22,124 bases of DNA. Source: an uncultured Oscillospiraceae bacterium. Lineage in GTDB: Bacteria; Bacillota; Clostridia; Oscillospirales; Oscillospiraceae. The position numbers and the translations under genes were made by a program. Every line of letters starts with the position of its first letter. The stretch's first letter is position 1. The stretch lies in assembly GCA_934589525.1 (NCBI GenBank), contig CAKTOB010000033.1, positions 1 through 22,124 on the forward strand, in the 5' to 3' direction. Shown one piece after another: positions 1 through 6,378 of this stretch. The notes below the pieces were generated by a model that did no database searches, was not told where the DNA came from, and worked only from the letters and a program-made list of their open reading frames with translations.

Positions 1-16
1 ATGTGCGGGAATGATG

Positions 17-55
17 GTGTAAACCATGTGATTGCACAATGTGTAAACCATGTGA
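17..55. repeat. Pair of 15-bp direct repeats
   Basis: The 15-mer gtgtaaaccatgtga occurs at 17-31 and again, identical, at 41-55, a 24-bp period. The two copies are separated by ttgcacaat. No gene explains them. They lie at the window edge beside the first repeat mosaic, so they could be protein-binding sites at the end of a mobile element lying to the left, but that is inference. Confidence 0.6.
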
Positions 56-127
56 GTCTTGACAAATCTGCCGCCATCCACGTTACAAATACAACCTGTA
101 TGGTTGAACGGAACCCCCTCCCGACAT

Positions 128-249
128 GTCATTCCGAGGGAGCGAATGCGAGTCGAGGAATCTTCCCAAGCAGCAAGTTTTATCTTGTGTTGGTTCTTCA
201 TCCAACGTAGAAGATTCCTCCACTCCGCTGACGCTGCGGTCGGAATGAC
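128..249. repeat. R1 palindromic repeat, copy 1
   Basis: A 122-bp element starts gtcattccga and ends tcggaatgac, which are reverse complements. Inner parts also pair imperfectly (gaggaatctt near the left, aagattcctc near the right), so the whole unit can fold into a long hairpin. Four further copies of 121-122 bp lie at 2882-3003, 3128-3248, 15243-15363 and 15674-15795. It has no coding capacity and looks like a MITE/REP-type element. Confidence 0.85.
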
Positions 250-302
250 AATGTTGGTACGTTTCTACGGATTCGCCCATTGTTTCTACAGCATTTTACG
301 CC

Positions 303-366
303 GCCCCGCGGCCCTCATCAGGCTCGCCCAGGCGAGCCAGCTTCCCCCGAGGGAAGCTCTTGTTCC
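303..366. repeat. Double hairpin resembling half of an R2 element
   Basis: Two perfect stems sit back to back. At 321-338, ggctcgcc and ggcgagcc pair around a 2-nt loop. At 339-358, agcttccc and gggaagct pair around a 4-nt loop. The order of a gagcc-containing hairpin followed by a second hairpin with gag/ctc ends parallels the right arm of the R2 element at 3377-3416, so this is probably a diverged or solo half element. Confidence 0.55.
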
Positions 367-458
367 GTGTCGGGCGGCATACCGGTTCATTCTTACGTCG
401 TGATAACCGGAAAGTTCCCGGAACGGCACATAGGCCGTTCCCTACGGTTTCGCTGGTG

Positions 459-630
459 GGTGGTTCCATTCAACCGCACAGGTTGTATTCGGGACATAGC
501 GGGCGGCAGATTGCCGCCCCTACATGCACGTTGGTGGGTAATACCATTCATCCGCACGGGTTGTATTCGTCACGTTCCTTGGCGATGGATCATCGCCGCT
601 ACATTGCGTGGTACCGTTTGAACGTTGTTT
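459..630. repeat. R3 hairpin repeat units (two in tandem)
   Basis: Two related units follow each other about 80 bp apart. Each has a flank like ggttccattcaaccgcacag, a ttgtattcg box, and a GC-rich hairpin core. The first core is gggcggcagattgccgccc (501-519), the second ggcgatggatcatcgcc (581-597). The same unit recurs at 2785-2870, 3018-3095, 3425-3590, 15110-15235, 15400-15515, 15598-15660 and, degenerate, near 16015-16075. Confidence 0.75.
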
Positions 631-662
631 GCGCAACACCTTCCTGGTTGAATGCTGTGGAC

Positions 663-690
663 TTGACATTTCCGAAAAATCTGATAAAAT
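663..690 (+). promoter_or_regulatory. Promoter of the phage-type replication module
   Basis: A perfect TTGACA -35 box (663-668) is followed by a 16-bp spacer and a TAAAAT -10 box (685-690). Transcription would start near 697 and leave a leader of roughly 70 nt before the helix-turn-helix gene at 769. It lies exactly at the border between the repeat mosaic and the coding module. Confidence 0.7.
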
Positions 691-768
691 GAACCCTGTG
701 AGAATAGTTCAAAAAAATAAACGCAATTGATCACGCCGTCATGGCGGAAAGAACAGGGGGGAATCGGT

Positions 769-1005
769 ATGACACAGTCAGAACGGATCGTTCGGCATTT
801 GCGGGAACACGGCTCGATCACCAGTCTGGAGGCCCTGGAGGATTACGGCATCATGCGCCTGGCCTCCAGGGTTGCGGACCTGAAAAAGGCGGGCGTTCCT
901 ATCAGGCGGGAGATGGTCTCCCGGAAGAACCGGTACGGGGACAAGGTGGCCTTTGCCAGGTATTGGCTGGCGGGAACAGGGGGGACGCAGGATGGCCGAG
1001 CGTAG
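769..1005 (+). CDS. Small helix-turn-helix protein (HTH_39-like), phage-type
   Basis: This 78-residue basic protein starts MTQSERIVRHL and carries an N-terminal winged/helix-turn-helix segment, roughly residues 3-45, with the pattern HLREHGSITSLEALEDYGI followed by RLASRVADLKKAG. That pattern is typical of the small HTH_39-type proteins found beside replication genes in Clostridia prophages and integrative elements; the match is by eye. It probably binds DNA and may regulate the module or assist replication initiation. The ATG at 769 is preceded by the purine-rich stretch aacagggggg, which decides it over an in-frame alternative start at 727. Its 3' end overlaps the next gene by 14 nt, implying translational coupling. 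It is the first gene after the promoter at 663-690. Confidence 0.8.
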   Translation: MTQSERIVRHLREHGSITSLEALEDYGIMRLASRVADLKKAGVPIRREMVSRKNRYGDKVAFARYWLAGTGGTQDGRA

Positions 1006-1792
1006 GATGTTTGCCCGCTCTGTGATCGGCGGGGCCAGATTCTTGCGGATGCCTGCCACATCCAGGCTTCTGTATTACGATTTGGGGATGGCGGCGGATG
1101 ATGACGGCTGTGTTGAAGCCTTCGCTGTCATGCGCATGTCCGGCGCCACCGAGGACGACCTAAACGTGCTTGTCGCAAAGGGCTTTGTTCGGCTGCTGAA
1201 TGAGGACCTTGTTGTGTACATCACCGATTGGACCGCAAACAATCAGATTCGGAAAGACCGTTACCATGAAGGCCGATATAAGGACCTGATCGACTGCAAA
1301 ACCGAGGTTCCGTTACTGGCTGACGGTCAGCCGGAAACCAATTGCCAACCCTATGACAACCATGCGGGTGACAACCCGGCAACCGAGGTTAGGTTAGGTA
1401 AGGTTAGTATAGTTCAGGGTAGTATAGTTCAGGAAAGTATAGTTCAGGAAAGTATAGTTCAGGAAAGTATAGTTCAGGAAAGTCCAGGTGCGCATAAGGC
1501 GGGCAAGCCGCCTGCACCCGCACGGCAAAGGTATGGTTCTTTCGGTTGGGTACGGCTGACGGAGAATGAATACAAAAGGCTTGTGACGGACTTCGGGGAG
1601 ACGGAGGCACAGCGGTGCATTGCCTATATTGACGAAGCCGCCCAATCCACAGGCAACAAGAACAAGTGGCGTGACTGGAATCTGGTGACCCGGAAATGCC
1701 ACCGGGAGGGCTGGGGCCTTTCCAGAACCGCAAACAACCGGGGCGGTACGCCGCTGCCGGACTATGGAGGAAATGAACAATGGAGTCTATGA
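992..1792 (+). CDS. Phage replisome organizer-like protein with repeat-encoded linker
   Basis: This 266-residue protein starts MAERRMFARSVIGG. The first ~90 residues (RLLYYDLGMAADDDG, then TDWTANNQIRKDRY near 82-95) resemble the N-terminal winged-helix domain of phage replication initiators of the replisome organizer/DnaD-like group. Residues 139-163 are five SIVQE/SIVQG pentapeptides encoded by 15-bp tandem repeats, forming a flexible linker. Residues from about 180 form a second domain (YGSFGWVRLTENEYKRL to KWRDWNLVTRKCHREGWG), the likely partner- or DNA-binding part. The family binds the phage origin and recruits the helicase loader, which here is the next gene, overlapping by 13 nt. The ATG at 992 overlaps the upstream gene and follows GCAGG. 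The assignment rests on family resemblance and neighbours; confidence is good for the role, low for exact biochemistry. Confidence 0.8.
   Translation: MAERRMFARSVIGGARFLRMPATSRLLYYDLGMAADDDGCVEAFAVMRMSGATEDDLNVLVAKGFVRLLNEDLVVYITDWTANNQIRKDRYHEGRYKDLIDCKTEVPLLADGQPETNCQPYDNHAGDNPATEVRLGKVSIVQGSIVQESIVQESIVQESIVQESPGAHKAGKPPAPARQRYGSFGWVRLTENEYKRLVTDFGETEAQRCIAYIDEAAQSTGNKNKWRDWNLVTRKCHREGWGLSRTANNRGGTPLPDYGGNEQWSL
1386..1480 (+). repeat. Iteron-like tandem repeats inside the replication gene
   Basis: Four 5-bp units (aggtt, aggtt, aggta, aggtt; 1386-1405) are followed by five 15-bp direct repeats of agtatagttcaggaa (1406-1480). The first 15-mer ends in ggt; the other four are identical. The block is clearly more A+T rich than the flanking coding sequence. 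In several phages, for example lambda gene O, the replication origin consists of direct repeats lying within the initiator gene between its two domains, which is where these repeats fall. They could therefore be initiator-binding iterons as well as encoding a linker. Confidence 0.7.
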
Positions 1793-2622
1793 ATGTTTTT
1801 ATGCAGCACATTGTTGACAAAGCCAACGGGGCCGTTGTCCAAAAACCGGGAGACTATGTCCAAGACGGCCTTGTGTACTGCGGCAAGTGCCACACCCGCA
1901 AGGAAACCCGCCTGACCTTTTTGGGCCGGGAAATCACCATGGGGTGCCTGTGCAAATGTGCCACCGAGGAAAGAGACCGGGAAGAGGCCGCCCGGAAACA
2001 ACAGGAGAAAGCGGACTACATTATGCGCTTGCGCTCTTCCGGCATCGCAAGCCAGCAGTTCCGGAATGCCCGCTTTTCCCAGGATGACGGTCAGATCCCC
2101 GGCCCCATGAAGATCCTCCGGCGGTATGTGGAAAACTGGGAACAGGTTTCCCGGGACAACGTGGGCCTGCTCCTCTGGGGCGGCGTGGGGACGGGAAAAT
2201 CCTTCGGCGCGGCCTGCATTGCCAACGCCCTGATCGAGCGGTCCATTCCCGCGTGCATGGTGAACCTGTCCGCGGTGCTCAACACCCTGACGAATTTTGC
2301 GGGGGACCGGAACCGGTATATCGGGGAGCTGATGCAATACCCCCTGCTGATTCTGGACGACTTCGGCATGGAGCGCAAGACGGAATTTGCCACGGAGCAG
2401 ATTTTCAACCTCATTGACGAGCGCTACCGCTCCGGCAAGCCCCTGATCGTCACCACCAATCTCTCGGTGACAGACCTGAAAACCCCCGCCACCCTGGAGC
2501 TGGCCCGCTGCTACGACCGGCTGCTGGAAATGTGCGTCCCCGTGTCCTTCGGAACCCAGGGACGGCGACAGGCCAGCGCCGAGGCCAAAATGAAAAAAGC
2601 AACGGCCATGCTGCTGGGGTAA
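1780..2622 (+). CDS. DnaC/IstB-type helicase loader ATPase
   Basis: This 280-residue AAA+ ATPase has an N-terminal cysteine region (C34, C37, C56, C58, C60), probably a zinc-binding module. It is followed by a charged helix (61-85) and an ATPase domain with Walker A GGVGTGKS at 134-141, Walker B LLILDD at 189-194 and a sensor-like VTTNLS at 224-229. This matches phage and bacterial DnaC/DnaI-type loaders that place the replicative helicase on DNA melted by an initiator. The upstream replisome-organizer gene overlaps it by 13 nt. GGAGG at 1766-1770 supports the ATG at 1780; the ATG at 1772 is in another frame and soon stops. IstB of IS21 elements is a related family, but no istA is present, so a replication role is preferred. 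It is the last gene of the module. Confidence 0.9.
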   Translation: MESMNVFMQHIVDKANGAVVQKPGDYVQDGLVYCGKCHTRKETRLTFLGREITMGCLCKCATEERDREEAARKQQEKADYIMRLRSSGIASQQFRNARFSQDDGQIPGPMKILRRYVENWEQVSRDNVGLLLWGGVGTGKSFGAACIANALIERSIPACMVNLSAVLNTLTNFAGDRNRYIGELMQYPLLILDDFGMERKTEFATEQIFNLIDERYRSGKPLIVTTNLSVTDLKTPATLELARCYDRLLEMCVPVSFGTQGRRQASAEAKMKKATAMLLG

Positions 2623-2630
2623 CCAGAAAA

Positions 2631-2693
2631 ATTGACAATTGACAATGGACAATTGACAATTCTTTTCAGTTGACAGTTGACAGTTGACAGTTA
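2631..2693. repeat. Short tandem TTGACA-containing repeats
   Basis: Immediately after the helicase loader, units built on attgacaatt repeat through 2661, followed by four attached ttgacag units at 2669-2692. The run contains several TTGACA hexamers identical to a -35 box but no spaced -10 boxes. It marks the edge where the phage-type module ends and may be a slippage-prone repeat or an insertion scar. No terminator is seen after the gene. Confidence 0.65.
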
Positions 2694-2784
2694 TTGGGTG
2701 ACGGACGTGCCCGTTTTTGGAATACGTTTTGTAGAAAAATACACCAATCAGCGAAACCGTAGGGAACGTCCCCCAAATAACCCG

Positions 2785-2870
2785 TGTGGTTGAATGGTGT
2801 TACGCCTGTAGGGGCGGCAATCTGCCGCCCGCCACGTTGCAATTATAACCTGTGCGGGTGAATGGTACCA
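2785..2870. repeat. R3 hairpin repeat unit
   Basis: A gggcggcaatctgccgccc hairpin core (2812-2830) is flanked by ggttgaatgg on the left and cacgttgcaattataacctg on the right. This is the reverse orientation of the units at 459-630. Confidence 0.7.
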
Positions 2871-2881
2871 CCCCCCGACAT

Positions 2882-3003
2882 GTCATTCCGAGCGAACGAA
2901 TGTGAGTCGAGGAATCTTCCCGAGTGGCAATTTTTATCTTGTGTTGGTTCTTTATCCGACGTGGTGGATTCCTCCACTCCGCTGACGCTGCGGTCGGAAT
3001 GAC
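2882..3003. repeat. R1 palindromic repeat, copy 2
   Basis: This 122-bp unit has gtcattccga at the left end and tcggaatgac at the right end, the same orientation and inner sequence as the copy at 128-249. Confidence 0.85.
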
Positions 3004-3017
3004 AAAAACGGGGGGAC

Positions 3018-3095
3018 GTTTCGAATATAACCCGTGTGGATGAATGGTACCACGCAATGTAGCGGCGGCAACCTGCCGCCATATACGTTGTACAT
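3018..3095. repeat. R3 hairpin repeat unit
   Basis: A ggcggcaacctgccgcc core (3064-3080) sits next to the flanks cgaatataacccgtgtgg and accacgcaatgtagc. Confidence 0.7.
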
Positions 3096-3127
3096 TTGAA
3101 TTTGTACCAACCAACGCAAAAACGTCT

Positions 3128-3248
3128 GTCATTCCGACCGTAGCGAAGCGGAGCGGAGGAATCCACCACGTTGGAGGAAAAACCACCACAAGGGAACGCT
3201 TGCAACTTGAGTAGATCCCTCCGCTCGTTTCACTAAGGCCTGAATGAC
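3128..3248. repeat. R1 palindromic repeat, copy 3 (inverted, diverged)
   Basis: This 121-bp unit has gtcattccga at the left end and gaatgac at the right end. The gcgaagcggagcggaggaat segment on the left shows that it lies in the opposite orientation to copies 1 and 2. It is more diverged internally than copies 1, 2 and 5. Confidence 0.75.
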
Positions 3249-3262
3249 ATGTCGGGGGGACG

Positions 3263-3416
3263 CCTTGCCTCTCCCTATGGGAGAGGTGGCCGAGTGCAGC
3301 GAGGACGGAGAGGGTCAACGCTCACGATGCCAATACGTTATCATTCAAAAAAACACCGTAAGACCCTCTCAGTCTCGGCTGCGCCGAGCCAGCTCTCCCA
3401 TAGGGAGAGCCAAGGG
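3263..3416. repeat. R2 palindromic element, left copy
   Basis: This 154-bp element is bounded by ccttgcctctccctatgg and ccatagggagagccaagg-type ends. Each end carries its own ctctccctatgggagag hairpin. Inner arms contain gtggccgagtgcagc (left) and ggctgcgccgagcc (right). A copy of the same length in the opposite orientation is at 15856-16009; the arms match well while the central ~50 bp differs. Confidence 0.8.
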
Positions 3417-3424
3417 GCGGGGGC

Positions 3425-3590
3425 GGTTCCGTTTATCCACACGGGTTGTATTCGTCACGTTTCATGGCGATGAATCATCGCCGCTACATTGCGTGGTTCC
3501 ATTCAACCGCACAGGTTCTATTCGCCACGTTGCTTGGCGATGAATCATCGCCGCTGCATTGGGTGGTTCCATTCATCCCCAGGGGTTATA
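3425..3590. repeat. R3 hairpin repeat units (two in tandem)
   Basis: Cores ggcgatgaatcatcgcc occur at 3466-3482 and 3536-3552, exactly 70 bp apart. Each is followed by gctacattg or gctgcattg and ggttccattc. The two units are near identical, indicating recent tandem duplication. Confidence 0.75.
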
Positions 3591-3621
3591 ATTGCCAATG
3601 ACGGCCATTGGTTTTTTTGCG

Positions 3622-3660
3622 CAAAAATCCCCCGGGCGCAGGGCTTGCGCATCCGGGGGC
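3622..3660 (-). terminator. Rho-independent terminator of the polysaccharide operon
   Basis: On the minus strand, 9 nt after the last gene's stop codon, CCCCCGG and TGCGC pair with GCGC and CCGGGGG to form a strong GC-rich stem with one bulge, immediately followed by ATTTTTGCGC. This is a convincing end for the long minus-strand transcript that begins near 14964. Confidence 0.85.
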
Positions 3661-3668
3661 GGGATGGG

Positions 3669-4793
3669 TCAGGGGGTGAGGCTTTGGTAGATTTGTTTCA
3701 TTTCCTCCAGGACCTGGGGCAGGCCGAAGGCCTGGACTTTTTCACCGGCGGCCCGGCCCAGCTTGCGGCGCAGAGTTGGGTCTTCCCGCAATGTGCGGAT
3801 GGCGGCGGCGATGGAGGCGGGGTCTAGGTCTGCGTAGAGGCCCTCTTTGCCGTTTTCGATCAGGTCGGTGTTTCCCCGGATGGGGGTGACGATGGAGGGA
3901 AGGCGGCTGCTCATGGCTTCCATCAGGGACAGGGACAGGCCCTCCCGGAAGGAGACGAAGAGGAAGGCATCGGCGGCGGCGTAGAGCTGGGGTACGTCCT
4001 TCCGGTAGCCCAGGAACTGCACCCGGTGGGAAAGCCCTAAGCGGTCACACAGGGCCTGATTGTTTGCAAGCTCCTGGCCCTGACCGGCGCAAAGCAAATG
4101 GATGTGGGGGTCTGGCAGCTGGGCCAGGGCCTCCAGCATCATTTTGTGGTTTTTGTTCTTGGTCATTTCCGCCACGGACAGGAGGACGAAGTCCTCCTCC
4201 CCAAGGCCCAGGGAGGCCCGGAGGGGGGCACGCTCACGGCTATGGTCCCGGAATTTTTCCAGGTCCACCCCCACGCCCCGGACGTACCGGACGGACTTTG
4301 CGTGGAGGTGCTTCCGGGCGAAGGCGTAGTCCTCCTTATTGATGGTGATGAGCACATCTGTAAAGAAGGCGCACAGCCACTCCGCCGGGAAGTAGACCAG
4401 CCAATTGACCAGGGGGGCACCCTTGTAAAAGTGGAGGCCGTGGACGGTGTAGAGCACCTTGCAGCCCTGCCTCCGTGCCTTCCGGGCGGCCAGACGGGTG
4501 AGGATGGCGGCAACGGGGGTGTGACAGTGGATCACATCGAAGCGGCCCTCCGCAATGACCTTTTTTAATTCCTTATAGGCCCTCCAATTGGCGAGTTTCA
4601 GGGGGTTCCGGGCAAACGCAATGGGATAGAACCGGTCACAGCCGGGAATCACGCAGTCGGCGGGGTCAGCATAGTCGTTCCGGGCCGCCACGGCGGTTTC
4701 CCAGCCCATGGATTGGAGCATTTTCAGGCAGGGCAGATGAAATTGGGCAATGTGGGTTTTGACCACCGTGGCCGTAAAGAGAATTTTCGGCAT
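3669..4793 (-). CDS. Glycosyltransferase family 4 (last gene of the polysaccharide operon)
   Basis: This 374-residue retaining GT4 (GT-B fold) enzyme has an N-terminal acceptor domain (MPKILFTATVVKTHIAQFHL, then HCHTP at 89-93 and VHGLHFY at 118-123) and a C-terminal nucleotide-sugar domain. The EX7E pair is E284 and E292 in SFREGLSLSLMEAM, followed by GNTDLIENG. The overall look is that of PglA/CapM-type enzymes that add a sugar to an undecaprenyl-linked intermediate at the inner face of the membrane; the sugar cannot be read from sequence. The ATG at 4793 follows GGGAGGT with good spacing; an in-frame TTG at 4814 would overlap the flippase stop and is less likely. It lies 17 nt after the flippase gene and just before the operon terminator. 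Confidence 0.9.
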   Translation of the reverse strand: MPKILFTATVVKTHIAQFHLPCLKMLQSMGWETAVAARNDYADPADCVIPGCDRFYPIAFARNPLKLANWRAYKELKKVIAEGRFDVIHCHTPVAAILTRLAARKARRQGCKVLYTVHGLHFYKGAPLVNWLVYFPAEWLCAFFTDVLITINKEDYAFARKHLHAKSVRYVRGVGVDLEKFRDHSRERAPLRASLGLGEEDFVLLSVAEMTKNKNHKMMLEALAQLPDPHIHLLCAGQGQELANNQALCDRLGLSHRVQFLGYRKDVPQLYAAADAFLFVSFREGLSLSLMEAMSSRLPSIVTPIRGNTDLIENGKEGLYADLDPASIAAAIRTLREDPTLRRKLGRAAGEKVQAFGLPQVLEEMKQIYQSLTP

Positions 4794-4810
4794 AAAAGGA
4801 CCTCCCGTCC

Positions 4811-6199
4811 TCAAATCAGTGCTTTCCGTTTTTTGATGCGAAGAAGCTCCCAGAGCCCCAGGGCGGCGCCCATCCCCCAGCGCAGGAGCGGAAGACCCGC
4901 CAGGCCGTAGGTCAGGCCCAGCACCGTGAGAAACGCCAGGGCGTAAGGCCCCCAGAGGCGGACAGAGAAAATATAGTCCTTGCCCCCCAGGAAGAACCGG
5001 GTGTATACATAGTGCATGGCAAATTGGAGCCCGTGGGCCAGCACCGTTGCCACGGCGGCACCGGCAATGCCCATTTTTTGGATCAGCACCAGGTTCAGCC
5101 CGATGTTTACAAGGCAGGAGACGATGGTGGCCGCAGCCCCCATTTTCATTTTCTTGTGGTAGTATTCGTAGTTAGCGGGGAAGGTCCCCAGGAAGGTCAG
5201 GTAGTGGCTGGCGGCAAAGAGGGGCACCAGGTTCGTGGCCGCCCAGAAATCCTGCCGGGCATAGAGCATGTACACCTCCCGGCACAGCAGGATAAACCCG
5301 GCGCTGAGCACCGTAAAGAGCTCTAAGAAATTCCGGCTCTGCCGCCGGACATCCTGGGTCTTGCCCTGCTTGAAGTCCGCGTAGAAAAAGGCCACCCAGG
5401 AGTTATTGAGGGCGTTAAAGAGGGTGAAGAGGATGGTGCCCAGCTGGTAGCCGTAGTTATAAATGCCGCTGGTGCTCTGGCTTAGAAGCTGGCGCAGCAT
5501 GATGACATCGCTGTGGCCCAGCAAAAGGTCTGCCAGATTGTAAAACACCAGGGGGATGGCCAGAGGCACGCAGAATTTCCAGTAGCCGGGAGCATAAAAG
5601 GTCCTGCCCCCCCGGAGAACGGACAGGCACATGAGAAACCCCAGAACCCCGTAAACCCCGGCAATGCCCAGGATGCGGCCATAGTGCTTGAGCCCCTGGG
5701 GCAGCAGCAGCACCAGCACCAGGGACAGGACCAGGGTGGTCAGGCTGGTGCCCACGGAGAGGATCAGGTTCTTGCCCGCCTGCATCTCGTAGGTCAGCTT
5801 GGTGTTCATAAAGTTGATGCCGAAGGTGCCGATGGACTGGAAGAGGATGAGAAAAATAAAGAAGGGGGAAAGCCGCAGCCCCCGGGAGATGGGCCCCAGG
5901 AACAAGGCAATCAGCACCGTCACCGCGAAAAACGTACACAGCGACAGGGTCATGACGCTGGACTGGTACTTTTTCTGGTCCCCCTCCGGATACTCCACCA
6001 TGGCAGGAGCCAGGGTGCCGTAGGTCAGCAGGGTGGCAGATACGGACAGAACGCTGACCCAGACCGTATAGTTGGCCACGGCCCCGTAGCCGTCGGTGCC
6101 CAGAAGCCGGGAAAACAGGGGAGCGGTAAAGAGGGAAATGCCGTATAGCAGGCAGGTGCTGAGGATGTTAAAGAGACTGACACGGTTGCGATTTTTCAT
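4811..6199 (-). CDS. Wzx-like polysaccharide flippase
   Basis: This 462-residue membrane protein of the MOP/RfbX (polysaccharide biosynthesis) family has about 12-14 hydrophobic segments. It starts MKNRNRVSLFNILSTCLLYG, with the usual early segment LFSRLLGTDGYGAVANYTVW (about 29-48). Such proteins flip completed undecaprenyl-pyrophosphate-linked repeat units across the cytoplasmic membrane for Wzy polymerisation. It is the only flippase in the window. Length is normal. The ATG at 6199 follows AGGT, a weaker ribosome binding site than its neighbours have. Upstream, a 161-bp palindromic insertion (6218-6378) separates it from the GT2 gene, the only large gap in the operon, so its expression could be altered by that element. 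Confidence 0.9.
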   Translation of the reverse strand: MKNRNRVSLFNILSTCLLYGISLFTAPLFSRLLGTDGYGAVANYTVWVSVLSVSATLLTYGTLAPAMVEYPEGDQKKYQSSVMTLSLCTFFAVTVLIALFLGPISRGLRLSPFFIFLILFQSIGTFGINFMNTKLTYEMQAGKNLILSVGTSLTTLVLSLVLVLLLPQGLKHYGRILGIAGVYGVLGFLMCLSVLRGGRTFYAPGYWKFCVPLAIPLVFYNLADLLLGHSDVIMLRQLLSQSTSGIYNYGYQLGTILFTLFNALNNSWVAFFYADFKQGKTQDVRRQSRNFLELFTVLSAGFILLCREVYMLYARQDFWAATNLVPLFAASHYLTFLGTFPANYEYYHKKMKMGAAATIVSCLVNIGLNLVLIQKMGIAGAAVATVLAHGLQFAMHYVYTRFFLGGKDYIFSVRLWGPYALAFLTVLGLTYGLAGLPLLRWGMGAALGLWELLRIKKRKALI

Positions 6200-6217
6200 G
6201 CGGAATACCTATTTTGG

Positions 6218-6378
6218 GGAAGCTCTGATTAAATCGGCAAGAGCTGACGGCGAAAGATTTTGCTTCCAGGCAAGATTCTAAAAGTGGAGGAATACTTTGT
6301 GTATTTCCCACTTTTAGAAGCGCAGACTGGAGGCAAAAGATTCGCCGCTCAGCCGCAGACGATTTATTCAGAGTTTCC
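6218..6378. mobile_element. MITE-like 161-bp palindromic insertion inside the operon
   Basis: Ends are ggaagctctgattaaatcgg (6218) and, read from the other strand, ggaaactctgaataaatcg (6378). The complementarity continues inward almost to the centre at about 6298, including gcgaaagattttgcttcc against its counterpart and an inner stem ctaaaagtgg/ccacttttag. It has no coding capacity, as expected of a miniature inverted-repeat element. The right end lies inside the 3' end of the GT2 gene and supplies its stop codon. No clear target duplication can be seen by eye. Confidence 0.8.

Larger units (their letters stand above)
60..662. other. Non-coding repeat mosaic left of the phage-type module
   Basis: No credible gene is present. 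Small open frames here have no ribosome binding site and translate the repeats. The stretch holds one R1 element (128-249), a pair of perfect hairpins resembling half of an R2 element (321-358), and two R3 units with hairpin cores at 501-519 and 581-597. The mosaic ends just before the promoter of the replication module at 663. Confidence 0.7.
2694..3621. other. Non-coding repeat mosaic between phage-type module and polysaccharide operon
   Basis: No gene is supported here. Contents in order: an R3 unit (2785-2870), R1 copy 2 (2882-3003), an R3 unit (3018-3095), R1 copy 3 in reverse orientation (3128-3248), an R2 element (3263-3416) and two tandem R3 units (3425-3590). Small open frames over this stretch translate repeat sequence and lack ribosome binding sites. 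Confidence 0.75.

Noticed and set aside
1780..2622. IS21 IstB as an alternative identity for the DnaC-like ATPase
   Set aside because: No istA transposase gene is adjacent and the preceding overlapping gene is replication-initiator-like, so a helicase loader is the better call.
2800..3318. Small open frames within the repeat mosaics, also at 59-403, 280-621 and 15578-15814
   Set aside because: They translate the R1-R3 repeats, for example a CHSDRSVSGVEES peptide from R1. They lack ribosome binding sites and change frame between copies.
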